Positions 17,139-24,199 of a stretch of 64,000 nt of DNA are shown one piece after another. The position numbers and the translations under genes were made by a program. The notes below the pieces were generated by a model. The model was not told where the DNA came from. It was given only the letters and a program-made list of their open reading frames with translations, and made no database searches. The stretch lies in assembly GCF_034377285.1 (NCBI RefSeq), contig NZ_CP139715.1, positions 3,890,001 through 3,954,000 on the forward strand, written 5' to 3'. The stretch's first letter is position 1, and every line of letters begins with the position of its first letter. This stretch comes from Thalassobaculum sp. OXR-137 (GTDB lineage Bacteria > Pseudomonadota > Alphaproteobacteria > Thalassobaculales > Thalassobaculaceae).

Positions 17139-17792
17139 ATGGCACCTAAGGTCAAGCACTACGCGGATAATTCCCAGACCGTTACCCTCTCAATCGAGGT
17201 TCCGGCAGACCTTGTCGAAGCCGTCGCGCAGGTTCTTGAGGCGACGGTGGATGCATTGCGCCGCGCATCTCCGGAAATTGGGAAATCGGCTGCCGACGAC
17301 GGTGGCTACGCGGACGTTCCGGACAGCGCCGCCAAAGGAAGCGCCTATCTCTCGGACCGGCGGCAGCGGACTTGGCTGCTGTACCGGTTTGTTCGCCGCT
17401 CCGTCACCAACCAGGCAATCCCTCGGACGCTTGAAGAGATCATCGCGGAAGCCGCCTCATTGGTGGATTTCGATGATGCTACGGCACAGCAGCTCTACCA
17501 GACCAAGCGAAAGGTTCAGAACCGCAAGCTGCGCCGGCGCCGGGATCGCGAGATCAGCCGCCTCGCCTGCAACGATGACTTGCTCACAACCACTCGCATC
17601 GCCCGGCTGATCCGACAGCGCCGGGTTTATGGCGATGTCTCGCAATCCACCGTGTCGCGTGTCCTCCAGGCGGCAGAGCGCGAACGTCAAAGGCTCGTCA
17701 CCCAAAAGACCAGATCGGCGGTGAGCCGCCTTGTGGCAGCTACCACCTTCAATCCGGGTCGAAAGGCCCAGGATGCCGGGGGCGAGCCGTGA
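17139..17792 (+). CDS. Hypothetical basic protein of the dif-bounded element, possible C-terminal HTH
   Basis: 217 residues, ATG 17139 after an AGGTG site. The N-terminal part (TVTLSIEVPADLVEAVAQVL) predicts a strand and a helix. From about 110 on it is very basic, with a helix-turn-helix-like end (TTRIARLIRQRRVYGDVSQ followed by STVSRVLQAAERERQ). The layout resembles the last gene of the element (21365-21946), so the two may be distant paralogues. It could be a DNA-binding accessory protein for replication or for Xer recombination; this is inference only. Confidence 0.6.
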   Translation: MAPKVKHYADNSQTVTLSIEVPADLVEAVAQVLEATVDALRRASPEIGKSAADDGGYADVPDSAAKGSAYLSDRRQRTWLLYRFVRRSVTNQAIPRTLEEIIAEAASLVDFDDATAQQLYQTKRKVQNRKLRRRRDREISRLACNDDLLTTTRIARLIRQRRVYGDVSQSTVSRVLQAAERERQRLVTQKTRSAVSRLVAATTFNPGRKAQDAGGEP

Positions 17793-18070
17793 GCGCCCTT
17801 CTCCGCCTCATGCCCATGCTGATCCAAGGCTCTGGCGTTTCCCGGTCAGGCCCGAGCGGAGGAGCGCTGTCAGGGTCCTTCTCGGGAGACCGCGTGCGCA
17901 GCACGCGGCGGAAGGGCCTTGACGGCGTGGAGCCGCTCCCACGCTCGGGGCGGGTGCCTGGACCGGAAAGAGGCAGAGCGCAGCGGCGCCTCTCTTCCTG
18001 CCCAGGCACCCTGCCCGTCGGCGAGACGCGGGGGTATGGGGGCAAGGCCCCCACTCTTCAAAATTTCTCG
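17793..18070. other. Non-coding region with two strong hairpins; candidate replication origin
   Basis: Within 280 bp there is a perfect hairpin CCGCGTGC-GCA-GCACGCGG (17890-17908). There is also a long stem with outer arms GGGTGCCTGG (17952-17961) and CCAGGCACCC (18002-18011), whose inner arms GGAAAGAGGC and GCCTCTCTTCC pair with one bulge. Rolling-circle replicons need double- and single-strand origins of this kind. Position between the first gene and the rep cassette fits, but the nick site is not identified. A convergent terminator is the alternative. Confidence 0.5.
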
Positions 18071-18436
18071 CTATCTGCGTCGGAGCTGAAGAGGGAGCTT
18101 AAACCGAATTCTGCTGACAGACGAATTCGAGGCTTGTGTCTGGACCTGTCCGCCAGCTTTGGCGACAGACAGGATCGAAATCCCGCCGCTCCCAGAAGCG
18201 GTTTCAGCCTCCTGAACTGTCACCGCAAGATCGAAGTCGATGAAACTTGCGTAAATCGCTCCAGCCTCATCAACCCCCAAAAACATAAGGTTCTGCTTTT
18301 CCCAGGCGGATTCATCCTGTCTTCGAGTCACGGGGAACACAGTGGCTCCCTTCGCGTCCTTCTCTGCATCGAACTCAAGGGCAGCATCAGAAATCTGCTG
18401 AAGTGTTTCTCGAATAAAATCCTTGATAGTCAACAT
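18071..18436 (-). CDS. Trypco2-like (trypsin-co-occurring domain 2) small protein
   Basis: 121 residues from ATG 18436 (MLTIKDFIRETLQQISDAAL), with a GGAGA site just upstream; the longer in-frame start at 18544 lacks support. The second half, SFIDFDLAVTVQEAETASGS, then GGISILSVAKAGGQ, then the ending VSRIRFKLPLQL, has the strand pattern and SRIxFxxP ending I associate with trypco2 proteins. These often sit beside trypsin-like or conflict-system modules. It is the only leftward gene in the element, so it is likely a cargo gene. The family call is by eye and needs a profile search. Confidence 0.5.
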   Translation of the reverse strand: MLTIKDFIRETLQQISDAALEFDAEKDAKGATVFPVTRRQDESAWEKQNLMFLGVDEAGAIYASFIDFDLAVTVQEAETASGSGGISILSVAKAGGQVQTQASNSSVSRIRFKLPLQLRRR

Positions 18437-18480
18437 CGCCGCGTCTCCATAGAGCGGTGCCTTTATCTGGGCCGGGTCCA

Positions 18481-19809
18481 ATGACCCTGCCCCTTGATAT
18501 ACACGCAAGCAGTGTTTCACCCGCTGCGCAAGCGGTCGTTGCACAGGCCCTACCCCATGCCCCTACCTGTGCCCCTCACCCGGCTCCGGCGCACAGCCGG
18601 AAGACCTCGCCCAAGCGCCTCCGGCATGCGTCCCGGAACATGGCCGGGCGGATCCTCGGTGACGGTTGGCGGGTCCGGAATTGCGGCCGCAAGACCATCG
18701 GTCACAGGGCTACACTCCATGACAGCGGCGGCGTGGCGCACTTCGGAGGTGTCGAGACCTGCGGGTCCGTGTGGGTCTGCCCGGTCTGTGCTGCGAAGAT
18801 CACCGAAGGCCGACGCTCCGAGATCGATGCGGTTCTGAGCGCTCACCGGGACGCTGGCGGCGTGGCGTACATGGTCACCCTCACCCTACCCCATTACGCC
18901 TTCCAGGCATGCGCGCCGCTTCGGTCTGCCGTCTCGAACGGCTGGCGCAAGGTGAAGTCCGGCAAAGCCTGGATTGAAGCCCGCGAGCGATACGGCTGGA
19001 TGGGCGATATCCGCGCTCTGGAAGTCACCCACGGCAAAAATGGCTGGCACCCTCACCTGCACGTGTTGCTGTTCTTCGAGCCGTGGGCAACGAAGGACGA
19101 CGCCTACGGACTGGCGGGCTTGATCTTCGACCGCTGGCGGGCCGCCATCGAGCGCATGGGGCTCGGCCGGTGCAGCGTCGATGCCTTCGCCTTCGAGCCG
19201 GTCAATCTTGACCAGGGAGCGGCGGACTACGTGGCCAAGTGGGGCGCTGCGCTGGAACTCACGAAGGCGCATACGAAGCGCTCCAAGAACGGCAGAACAC
19301 CGTTCCAGATCCTCGCCGATCATATCGGCGACCGCTCCCCGTCCGACGCCCGCCTGTTCCGCGAGTATGCGACCGCCTTCAAGGGGACGCGCCACCTGAC
19401 TTGGAGCCGCGACCTGCGGCGCCGGTACGCCCTGCCCGACGCGCCCGAAGACGAAACGCTCGCCAAGGCCGACCTCTCAAAAGAGACGCATCGCGTGACG
19501 ATCGATCGCGACGTGTTTGATGCAGTCGTCGCCAAGCGTCTGACGGCCGACGTGCTGGTCGCCTTCGAGACCGACGGCCTCGACGGCGTCACCGCACTCC
19601 TCACCGACCACGCAATCCCCTGGCGCCTATTCGAGGCACCAGGGCTCAACCGGTGCCCCGTTCCGGTGATCACCGGGCCTGCCCCAGGGCAACGCCCAGG
19701 GTCGGCCCGGGGCGATCTACCGGGACAGGCACCATGGCCGGGGTGCCGCAGAAATCCTGGCTTCTCACCACCACCAACTGAACCGAGAGAGGTACACAAT
19801 GTCCACTGA
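18481..19809 (+). CDS. rep: HUH-type rolling-circle replication initiator (Rep)
   Basis: 442 residues from ATG 18481 (GTG 18457 is an alternative; neither start has a strong ribosome-binding site). Three Rep_1-like elements are visible: a zinc-type Cys set C94-x5-C100-P-V-C103, the metal-binding HUH motif HPHLHVLLF with H192 and H194, and the single-tyrosine motif Y250-V-A-K253. Such proteins nick the plus origin, bind the 5' end through the tyrosine and drive rolling-circle replication of small plasmids and ssDNA phages. The 3' end overlaps the XRE gene at 19799. Reversal to a circular form would let the element replicate. Confidence 0.85.
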   Translation: MTLPLDIHASSVSPAAQAVVAQALPHAPTCAPHPAPAHSRKTSPKRLRHASRNMAGRILGDGWRVRNCGRKTIGHRATLHDSGGVAHFGGVETCGSVWVCPVCAAKITEGRRSEIDAVLSAHRDAGGVAYMVTLTLPHYAFQACAPLRSAVSNGWRKVKSGKAWIEARERYGWMGDIRALEVTHGKNGWHPHLHVLLFFEPWATKDDAYGLAGLIFDRWRAAIERMGLGRCSVDAFAFEPVNLDQGAADYVAKWGAALELTKAHTKRSKNGRTPFQILADHIGDRSPSDARLFREYATAFKGTRHLTWSRDLRRRYALPDAPEDETLAKADLSKETHRVTIDRDVFDAVVAKRLTADVLVAFETDGLDGVTALLTDHAIPWRLFEAPGLNRCPVPVITGPAPGQRPGSARGDLPGQAPWPGCRRNPGFSPPPTEPREVHNVH

Positions 19810-20590
19810 CACTCTGATGCATACCGACGACGACACCGCCCTGATCGCTGAGCGCATCAAGCGGGCGCGCACCGAGGCTGGCATGTCTCGCAAGGCGCTC
19901 TCCGACGCGACGGGGATTTCCGCCCGTACCATCGAGCGCATCGAGAACGGCGAACAGGAGGTGACCGTGCAGCGGGTCAAGCTGCTCGCCACGGCCACGG
20001 GAAAGTCCGCTGCGTGGCTCCAGGGCGACGAGGAGCCGGACGAGGCGGTTGACGACTTTCCGGCCCCGGCACCCAAGCCCGCCCCGTCGCGGCGCTCCGA
20101 GCCGCCCGCCCCTCCCACGGTCGCCGACGTTTACGCTTCGCTCCGTGTGATCGACACCCTGCGCTCGGAGGGGTTCGACGGCACGATCCGTCAGGCCATG
20201 GCGACGTGCGATCAAGTCCGATCCATGCTGGCTTATCAGGAGCCCGCGGCGCTGGTGGAAATCGCCAACTCCCGCGGCATCGACCGGACCACCTTCCCGA
20301 AGGCGCGGGAGATCCAGGAGCGCCTGGAGAACGAACCCGAGACCGGCCAGCAGGATTGCGCGGCGATCCAGGAGCGGATCATCGATACCGCCATTCTCGG
20401 CGTAGACCTGCACGTGGTCGCGCCCAAAGCGCTGCAGGACATCGCGAAGGCGGCTGGCCTGGAATCCGATGGATGGCTCGGATGGTCCAATGACGACGTG
20501 CTGATCGAGGCAGTGCGACCGGCCGTGCGGCGCATGGCGCTCGCTGACCAGCTTCCCGACGATCTGCGGGACTTCATGTACGCGCTGTGA
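19799..20590 (+). CDS. XRE-family transcriptional regulator with long C-terminal domain
   Basis: 263 residues; ATG 19799 is preceded by GAGAGGT. Residues about 17-70 are a clear XRE helix-turn-helix (RAGMSRKALSDATG-like region: AGMSRKALSDATGISARTIE, RIENGEQ). A Pro-rich linker follows, then a helical C-terminal domain of about 160 residues with no motif I know. It overlaps rep by 11 bp and is probably co-transcribed with it, as copy-number or lysogeny regulators often are. Confidence 0.8.
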   Translation: MSTDTLMHTDDDTALIAERIKRARTEAGMSRKALSDATGISARTIERIENGEQEVTVQRVKLLATATGKSAAWLQGDEEPDEAVDDFPAPAPKPAPSRRSEPPAPPTVADVYASLRVIDTLRSEGFDGTIRQAMATCDQVRSMLAYQEPAALVEIANSRGIDRTTFPKAREIQERLENEPETGQQDCAAIQERIIDTAILGVDLHVVAPKALQDIAKAAGLESDGWLGWSNDDVLIEAVRPAVRRMALADQLPDDLRDFMYAL

Positions 20591-20611
20591 TCGAGATCCT
20601 GGCATCAATCG

Positions 20612-20731
20612 GCGGTCGACCAACTATATTTGGTGGTCGACCGCTATCCCTGGCACCGATTTCGTTAAAAAATTGGTTGACCACAGTTCCGTTTGTCGCA
20701 ATCCTCATTCATACAAATCGTTCGTATGAAT
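20612..20731. promoter_or_regulatory. Two operator palindromes upstream of the second XRE gene
   Basis: GCGGTCGACCA (20612-20622) is perfectly inverted at 20634-20644 (TGGTCGACCGC) with an AT-rich 11-bp centre. A related half-site TTGGTTGACCA follows near 20673. A second palindrome, ATTCATAC-N9-GTATGAAT (20707-20731), ends 11 bp before the start of the XRE gene at 20743. The positions fit repressor binding sites for one or both XRE proteins of the element. Confidence 0.55.
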
Positions 20732-20742
20732 TGAAGGCATCG

Positions 20743-21306
20743 ATGAAAACTGACCCAGCAGCAATGATGACCACGGGGGAGCGACTTCGCGCTGAACGTG
20801 AAGCTCACGGCTACTCGCGCGCTCGGTTGTCGGAACTCACTGGTGTCGGCCAGAACTCGCTGGCGAAATACGAGCTCGCGGGCTCGCCCGGCGGCCAATA
20901 TCCGCCACTCGGTGCACTAGTACGGCTTGCCTATGTGCTCGAACTAGATCCGCGCCGCATCTTCGACGATTACCTCTGCAAGAATGCTGAAACCCCCGAT
21001 AGTCCAAAGATCGGCAAGGGCCTTAGCGATGTAGTCGAGGCAGAGGGCGGATTTTTCAGCTTTCATCGGCATTGGATGGAACACGAGCTTCGCTACGGCT
21101 CGTTTCACCTTAGCGGGGGCGCACTCGCATCGCTCAAGAAGACGGCGATGTACCTGCGGGATGTCTCGTTGGATATCGACAGCTTCGCTGAAGCCATCGA
21201 CGACGTCGTCCGCGCCCAGAACCAATCAGAAGGAGGAACAAACGATGTGACTGCAACGGCTGCAAAGAATGACGGCCCGGACGAGAAGTCCGAGCCGCCT
21301 GTCTGA
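20743..21306 (+). CDS. Second XRE-family transcriptional regulator of the dif-bounded element
   Basis: 187 residues from ATG 20743 (GAAGG upstream). Residues about 12-70 form the helix-turn-helix (TTGERLRAEREAHGYSRARL, then SELTGVGQNSLAKYEL). The C-terminal part is acidic and has no known motif. Two palindromes immediately upstream are candidate autoregulatory sites. The regulator pair next to rep resembles the control regions of temperate ssDNA phages and rolling-circle plasmids. Confidence 0.75.
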   Translation: MKTDPAAMMTTGERLRAEREAHGYSRARLSELTGVGQNSLAKYELAGSPGGQYPPLGALVRLAYVLELDPRRIFDDYLCKNAETPDSPKIGKGLSDVVEAEGGFFSFHRHWMEHELRYGSFHLSGGALASLKKTAMYLRDVSLDIDSFAEAIDDVVRAQNQSEGGTNDVTATAAKNDGPDEKSEPPV

Positions 21307-21364
21307 CCTGCCTGCTCCGAGACCGTTGGCGCGGTCTCCGCAACCATCCAAGAGGATAGATCGC

Positions 21365-21946
21365 ATGAAGCTCACAGAGCGAAATTCTACTGATTCCACC
21401 GTCGCGCGGCAAGCGTTCGCCTTAGATGTTAAACGAGATCCGGACGGTGTGACCGTTGAATTGCGGATTTCTGAGGCGGTCCTTCGGGACAGCATCAACC
21501 TGCTTTGCAAGTTCATAGCTATCGCCCATGCGGCGTCCGAAGCGGCAAATGACAACATCCGCCAAGAAGAACGTCGCGAGCGCGATCACCAGGACGCCAA
21601 GCGTCGGTCAACGCACCGTCGGCGACTGTTGATCGTAGGAGCGGCGCTGTTCCGATTTTGGCGGCGCCGGAACCCGTCCCCCGACGAATGGGGAGCGCAT
21701 CTGGATGAGCAAGCAGCAATCCATGGCATCAGTCGCCCTGCCTTGGTCAGTATCACCAAGCTGCACGAACGGAGGGCGAAACGGCGTCTCAATGACATTC
21801 GCAGGGCCGTCGCCCTAAGCATGGCTCAGCGCGGTGCGTCAGGGACTGAAATAGGCCATCGCCTTGGCGTTGGCGCACGCGCTGCCAACAAACTGGTTCG
21901 AGCGGAACTTGATCGTCGGAACCAAACCCATCGAGACGCGGCATGA
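21365..21946 (+). CDS. Hypothetical basic protein, possible HTH, last gene of the element
   Basis: 193 residues from ATG 21365, chosen for the AAGAGGA site upstream; the in-frame start at 21269 overlaps the previous gene. The N-terminal VTVELRISEAVLRDSINLL resembles the layout of the element's first gene. The middle is strongly basic (RRERDHQDAKRRSTHRRR). The C-terminus reads like a helix-turn-helix (RGASGTEIGHRLGVGARAAN). Function unknown; likely nucleic-acid binding. Confidence 0.6.
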   Translation: MKLTERNSTDSTVARQAFALDVKRDPDGVTVELRISEAVLRDSINLLCKFIAIAHAASEAANDNIRQEERRERDHQDAKRRSTHRRRLLIVGAALFRFWRRRNPSPDEWGAHLDEQAAIHGISRPALVSITKLHERRAKRRLNDIRRAVALSMAQRGASGTEIGHRLGVGARAANKLVRAELDRRNQTHRDAA

Positions 21947-21981
21947 TGCGGTTCCTGCGTTCACATTCTGTTCGCAAGGAG

Positions 21982-22008
21982 GGTTCCCCACGGAGAACGT
22001 GGGGAACC
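21982..22008. repeat. 10-bp-stem hairpin next to the right attachment site
   Basis: GGTTCCCCAC (21982-21991), loop GGAGAAC, GTGGGGAACC (21999-22008): a perfect inverted repeat ending 5 bp before the right dif-like copy. There is no T-tract, so a structural role in the element (ssDNA folding near attP) is as plausible as termination. Confidence 0.6.
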
Positions 22009-22012
22009 TATC

Positions 22013-22040
22013 CCTCTGAGCAATATACATTATGCGCGTT
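22013..22040 (-). other. Half-degenerate dif copy, right end of the element
   Basis: TATACA centre (22024-22029) and XerC arm TTATGCGCGTT (22030-22040) are identical to the left dif site. The position of the XerD arm holds CCTCTGAGCAA instead of ATTTCCCATAA. A further TGGATCG matches a few bases outside the XerC arm on both sides. This is the expected hybrid left when an attP with a poor XerD site recombines with chromosomal dif. Confidence 0.8.
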
Positions 22041-22106
22041 GCATGGATCGCTCCGGCGTCGGGATCTGACCTCCGTTCGGCCTGCGTACCCCACCACCCC
22101 CTTCAC

Positions 22107-22180
22107 GTCATCCCGAACTCGTTTCGGGACCTCATATCGCCCCCGACGCCCTGGAGGTCCCGAAACGAGTTCGGGATGAC
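22107..22180. repeat. Large palindromic repeat, 27-bp perfect arms
   Basis: The arm 22107-22133 (starts GTCATCCCGAACTCG) is exactly inverted at 22154-22180, with a 20-bp centre. A one-arm relative lies at 14753-14779. It sits between the dif-bounded element and mazG, and belongs to the GTCATCCCG...CGGGATGAC class of extragenic repeats seen elsewhere in the window. Confidence 0.75.
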
Positions 22181-22252
22181 ATGATGGAAACAGGGTCACC
22201 GCCCCAGACCCGTCTTTCCTCGGCGCCGCTCCCTCGTTAGTCTCGCGCCGAC

Positions 22253-23128
22253 ATGACCGACAGCGCCCCCACATCCGATGCCGCCGCCGCGCTTGCGGCT
22301 CTCCCGGACGAGCCCGCGATCGAGCGGCTGATCGCCGTCATGGCGAAGTTGCGCGATCCCGACGGCGGCTGCCCCTGGGACCTCGAGCAGACGTTCGAGA
22401 CCATCGCGCCCTACACCATCGAGGAAGCCTACGAGGTCGCCGAGGCGATCACCCTGGGCGACATGGGCGCGCTGCGCGACGAGCTGGGCGATCTGCTGCT
22501 GCAGGTCGTCTACCACGCCCAGATGGCCCGCGAGCGCGCCCCGCAGGACGGCGCCTTCGACTTCGAGGACGTGGCCCGCGGCATCGCCGACAAGATGGTC
22601 CGCCGTCACCCCCACGTCTTCGCCGGCGCCAGCGTCGAGGACGCCAAGGCCCAGACCGACGCCTGGGAGCAACAGAAGGCCGCCGAGCGCGCCGCCAAGG
22701 CCGCGGCCGAGAACCGGGCCGTCTCAGTGCTGGACGGGGTGTCGAGCGCCCTGCCCGCGCTGATGCGGTCGCTGAAGCTGCAGAACCGCGCGGTGCGCGC
22801 CGGCTTCGACTGGCCCGGCATCGACGGCGTGTTCGACAAGATCGACGAGGAGCTGGGCGAGCTGCGCGCCGAGGTCACCGGCGGCGCCGACGACGATCCG
22901 GACCGCATCGAGGACGAGATGGGCGACCTGCTGTTCACCGTGGTCAATCTGGCCCGGCGCCTGAACGTCGACCCGGAGACCGCCCTGCGCCGCTGCAACG
23001 CCAAGTTCGAGCGCCGCTTCCGCTTCATGGAGGACGGGCTGGCCGCCGAAGGCACGCCGATCCAGAGCGTCGGGCTGGAGCAGATGGAACGGCACTGGCA
23101 GCGGGCCAAACGGGCCGAAAAGGCCTGA
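22253..23128 (+). CDS. mazG: Nucleoside triphosphate pyrophosphohydrolase MazG
   Basis: 291 residues with two MazG domains. The first contains CPWDLEQTFETIAPYTIEEA and YEVAEAI, the second DKIDEELGELRAEV and IEDEMGDLLFTVVNLARRL; these hold the EExxE and ExxD magnesium ligands. The enzyme hydrolyses (d)NTPs to monophosphates, acting in housecleaning and stress. Length and domain layout fit full-length MazG. It is the first host gene after the dif-bounded element. Confidence 0.92.
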   Translation: MTDSAPTSDAAAALAALPDEPAIERLIAVMAKLRDPDGGCPWDLEQTFETIAPYTIEEAYEVAEAITLGDMGALRDELGDLLLQVVYHAQMARERAPQDGAFDFEDVARGIADKMVRRHPHVFAGASVEDAKAQTDAWEQQKAAERAAKAAAENRAVSVLDGVSSALPALMRSLKLQNRAVRAGFDWPGIDGVFDKIDEELGELRAEVTGGADDDPDRIEDEMGDLLFTVVNLARRLNVDPETALRRCNAKFERRFRFMEDGLAAEGTPIQSVGLEQMERHWQRAKRAEKA

Positions 23129-23187
23129 CCCGCCGCCGCAACGAGTTTCGCACACAACCGATACCAGAGACCGAAGGAGGACACAGA

Positions 23188-23943
23188 ATGGCGAAGACGG
23201 CATTCATCACCGGCGCCACCAGCGGCTTCGGCAAGGCGACCGCCAAGCGGTTCGACGCCGAAGGCTGGCAGACCGTCATCTCGGGCCGGCGCGGCGAGCG
23301 CCTGGAGGCCCTGAAGAAGGAGCTGAAGAACCCGTCCCACAGCATCGTGCTCGACGTGCGCGACAAGGACGCGGTGCTGGCGGCGGTCGACGCCCTGCCC
23401 GCCGAGTTCTCGCCGGTCGACGTGCTGGTGAACAATGCCGGCCTGGCGGTCGGCCTGGAGGGTGCCGATCAGGTCGACCTGGCCGACTGGGACCTGATGG
23501 TCGACACCAACATCAAGGGTCTGATGTACTGCACCCGGGCGATCCTGCCGCAGATGGTGGCGAACGGGTATGGCCACGTGGTCAATATCGGCTCGATCGC
23601 CGGCAACTGGCCCTATCCGGGCGGCAACGTCTACGGCGCCACCAAGGCCTTCGTGCGCCAGTTCTCCCTCAACCTGCGCGCCGATCTCGTGGGCAAGAAC
23701 ATCCATGTGACCGACGTGGAGCCGGGCCTGGCGGAGACCGAGTTCTCCGAGATCCGGTTCAAGGGCGACAAGGACAAGGCGGCGGCGGTCTATAACGACG
23801 TCGACCCGATCCGCCCCGAGGACGTGGCCGACGCGGTGTTCTGGGCGGCGACCCGGCCGAAGAACATCAACGTCAACCGCATCGAGATCATGGCCGGCGC
23901 CCAGGCCTTCTCGCCGCTCAACGTGGTGAAGGGGCTGAAGTAG
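23188..23943 (+). CDS. Short-chain dehydrogenase (YdfG-like SDR)
   Basis: 251 residues, ATG after a strong GGAGG. NADP-binding TGATSGFGKA near the N-terminus, NNAG at about 87, catalytic serine in NIGSIAGNWPYPGG and YGATK (Tyr/Lys). The C-terminal stretch VEPGLAETEFSEIRFKGDKD is typical of YdfG/serine 3-dehydrogenase-like SDRs, which reduce malonic semialdehyde or oxidise hydroxy acids. Substrate not determinable here. Confidence 0.88.
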   Translation: MAKTAFITGATSGFGKATAKRFDAEGWQTVISGRRGERLEALKKELKNPSHSIVLDVRDKDAVLAAVDALPAEFSPVDVLVNNAGLAVGLEGADQVDLADWDLMVDTNIKGLMYCTRAILPQMVANGYGHVVNIGSIAGNWPYPGGNVYGATKAFVRQFSLNLRADLVGKNIHVTDVEPGLAETEFSEIRFKGDKDKAAAVYNDVDPIRPEDVADAVFWAATRPKNINVNRIEIMAGAQAFSPLNVVKGLK

Positions 23944-23949
23944 GCCCGA

Positions 23950-24097
23950 CCCTTCGACACGCCCCCCTGAACAAGATCCAGGGGGGCTGCTCAGGGTGAG
24001 GTCATTGGGTTTATTGAATTCAGGGTGAGGTCATCGGGTTTCTCACCTCTTGACCTCGCCCTGAGCAGCGTCCGCACAGCGGGCGCGTGTCGAAGGG
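23950..24097. repeat. Composite extragenic repeat (CCCTTCGACACGC ... GCGTGTCGAAGGG)
   Basis: Outer arms CCCTTCGACACGC (23950-23962) and GCGTGTCGAAGGG (24085-24097). Inside lie GCTGCTCAGGGTGAGGTC and, inverted, GACCTCGCCCTGAGCAGC. A 22-bp unit starting TCAGGGTGAGGTCAT is repeated directly at 23991 and 24020 with one mismatch. The same family recurs at 32511-32948. Confidence 0.75.
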
Positions 24098-24199
24098 CAC
24101 CCGCACACCCCCACCCCTGCAACCCCCGCCACCAAACGCCCCTACCCCTCGCCGCCGGCTTTCCTGTATGGTGCGCCTCCCTAAACAATGGAGGCGATC

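Larger units (their letters stand above)
17040..22040. mobile_element. Integrative mobile element exploiting Xer (IMEX), about 5 kb, with rolling-circle Rep
   Basis: The block is bounded by a complete dif site (17040-17067) and a direct-repeat copy (22013-22040) that shares the 17-bp centre plus XerC arm but has a degenerate XerD arm (CCTCTGAGCAA). Between them are six genes, including an HUH rolling-circle replication initiator and two XRE regulators, and no integrase, transposase or recombinase. Known IMEX (CTXphi, TLCphi, the gonococcal island) use host XerCD in this way. TLCphi in particular pairs a rolling-circle Rep with an attP whose XerD arm is degenerate. No coat or Zot-like gene is seen, so it could be a satellite or an integrated plasmid. 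Confidence 0.75.

Noticed and set aside
21981..22009. A single sequence resembling a type I CRISPR repeat (GGTTCCCCAC...GTGGGGAACC)
   Set aside because: Only one copy exists, there are no spacers and no cas genes nearby; it is a simple hairpin next to the attachment site.
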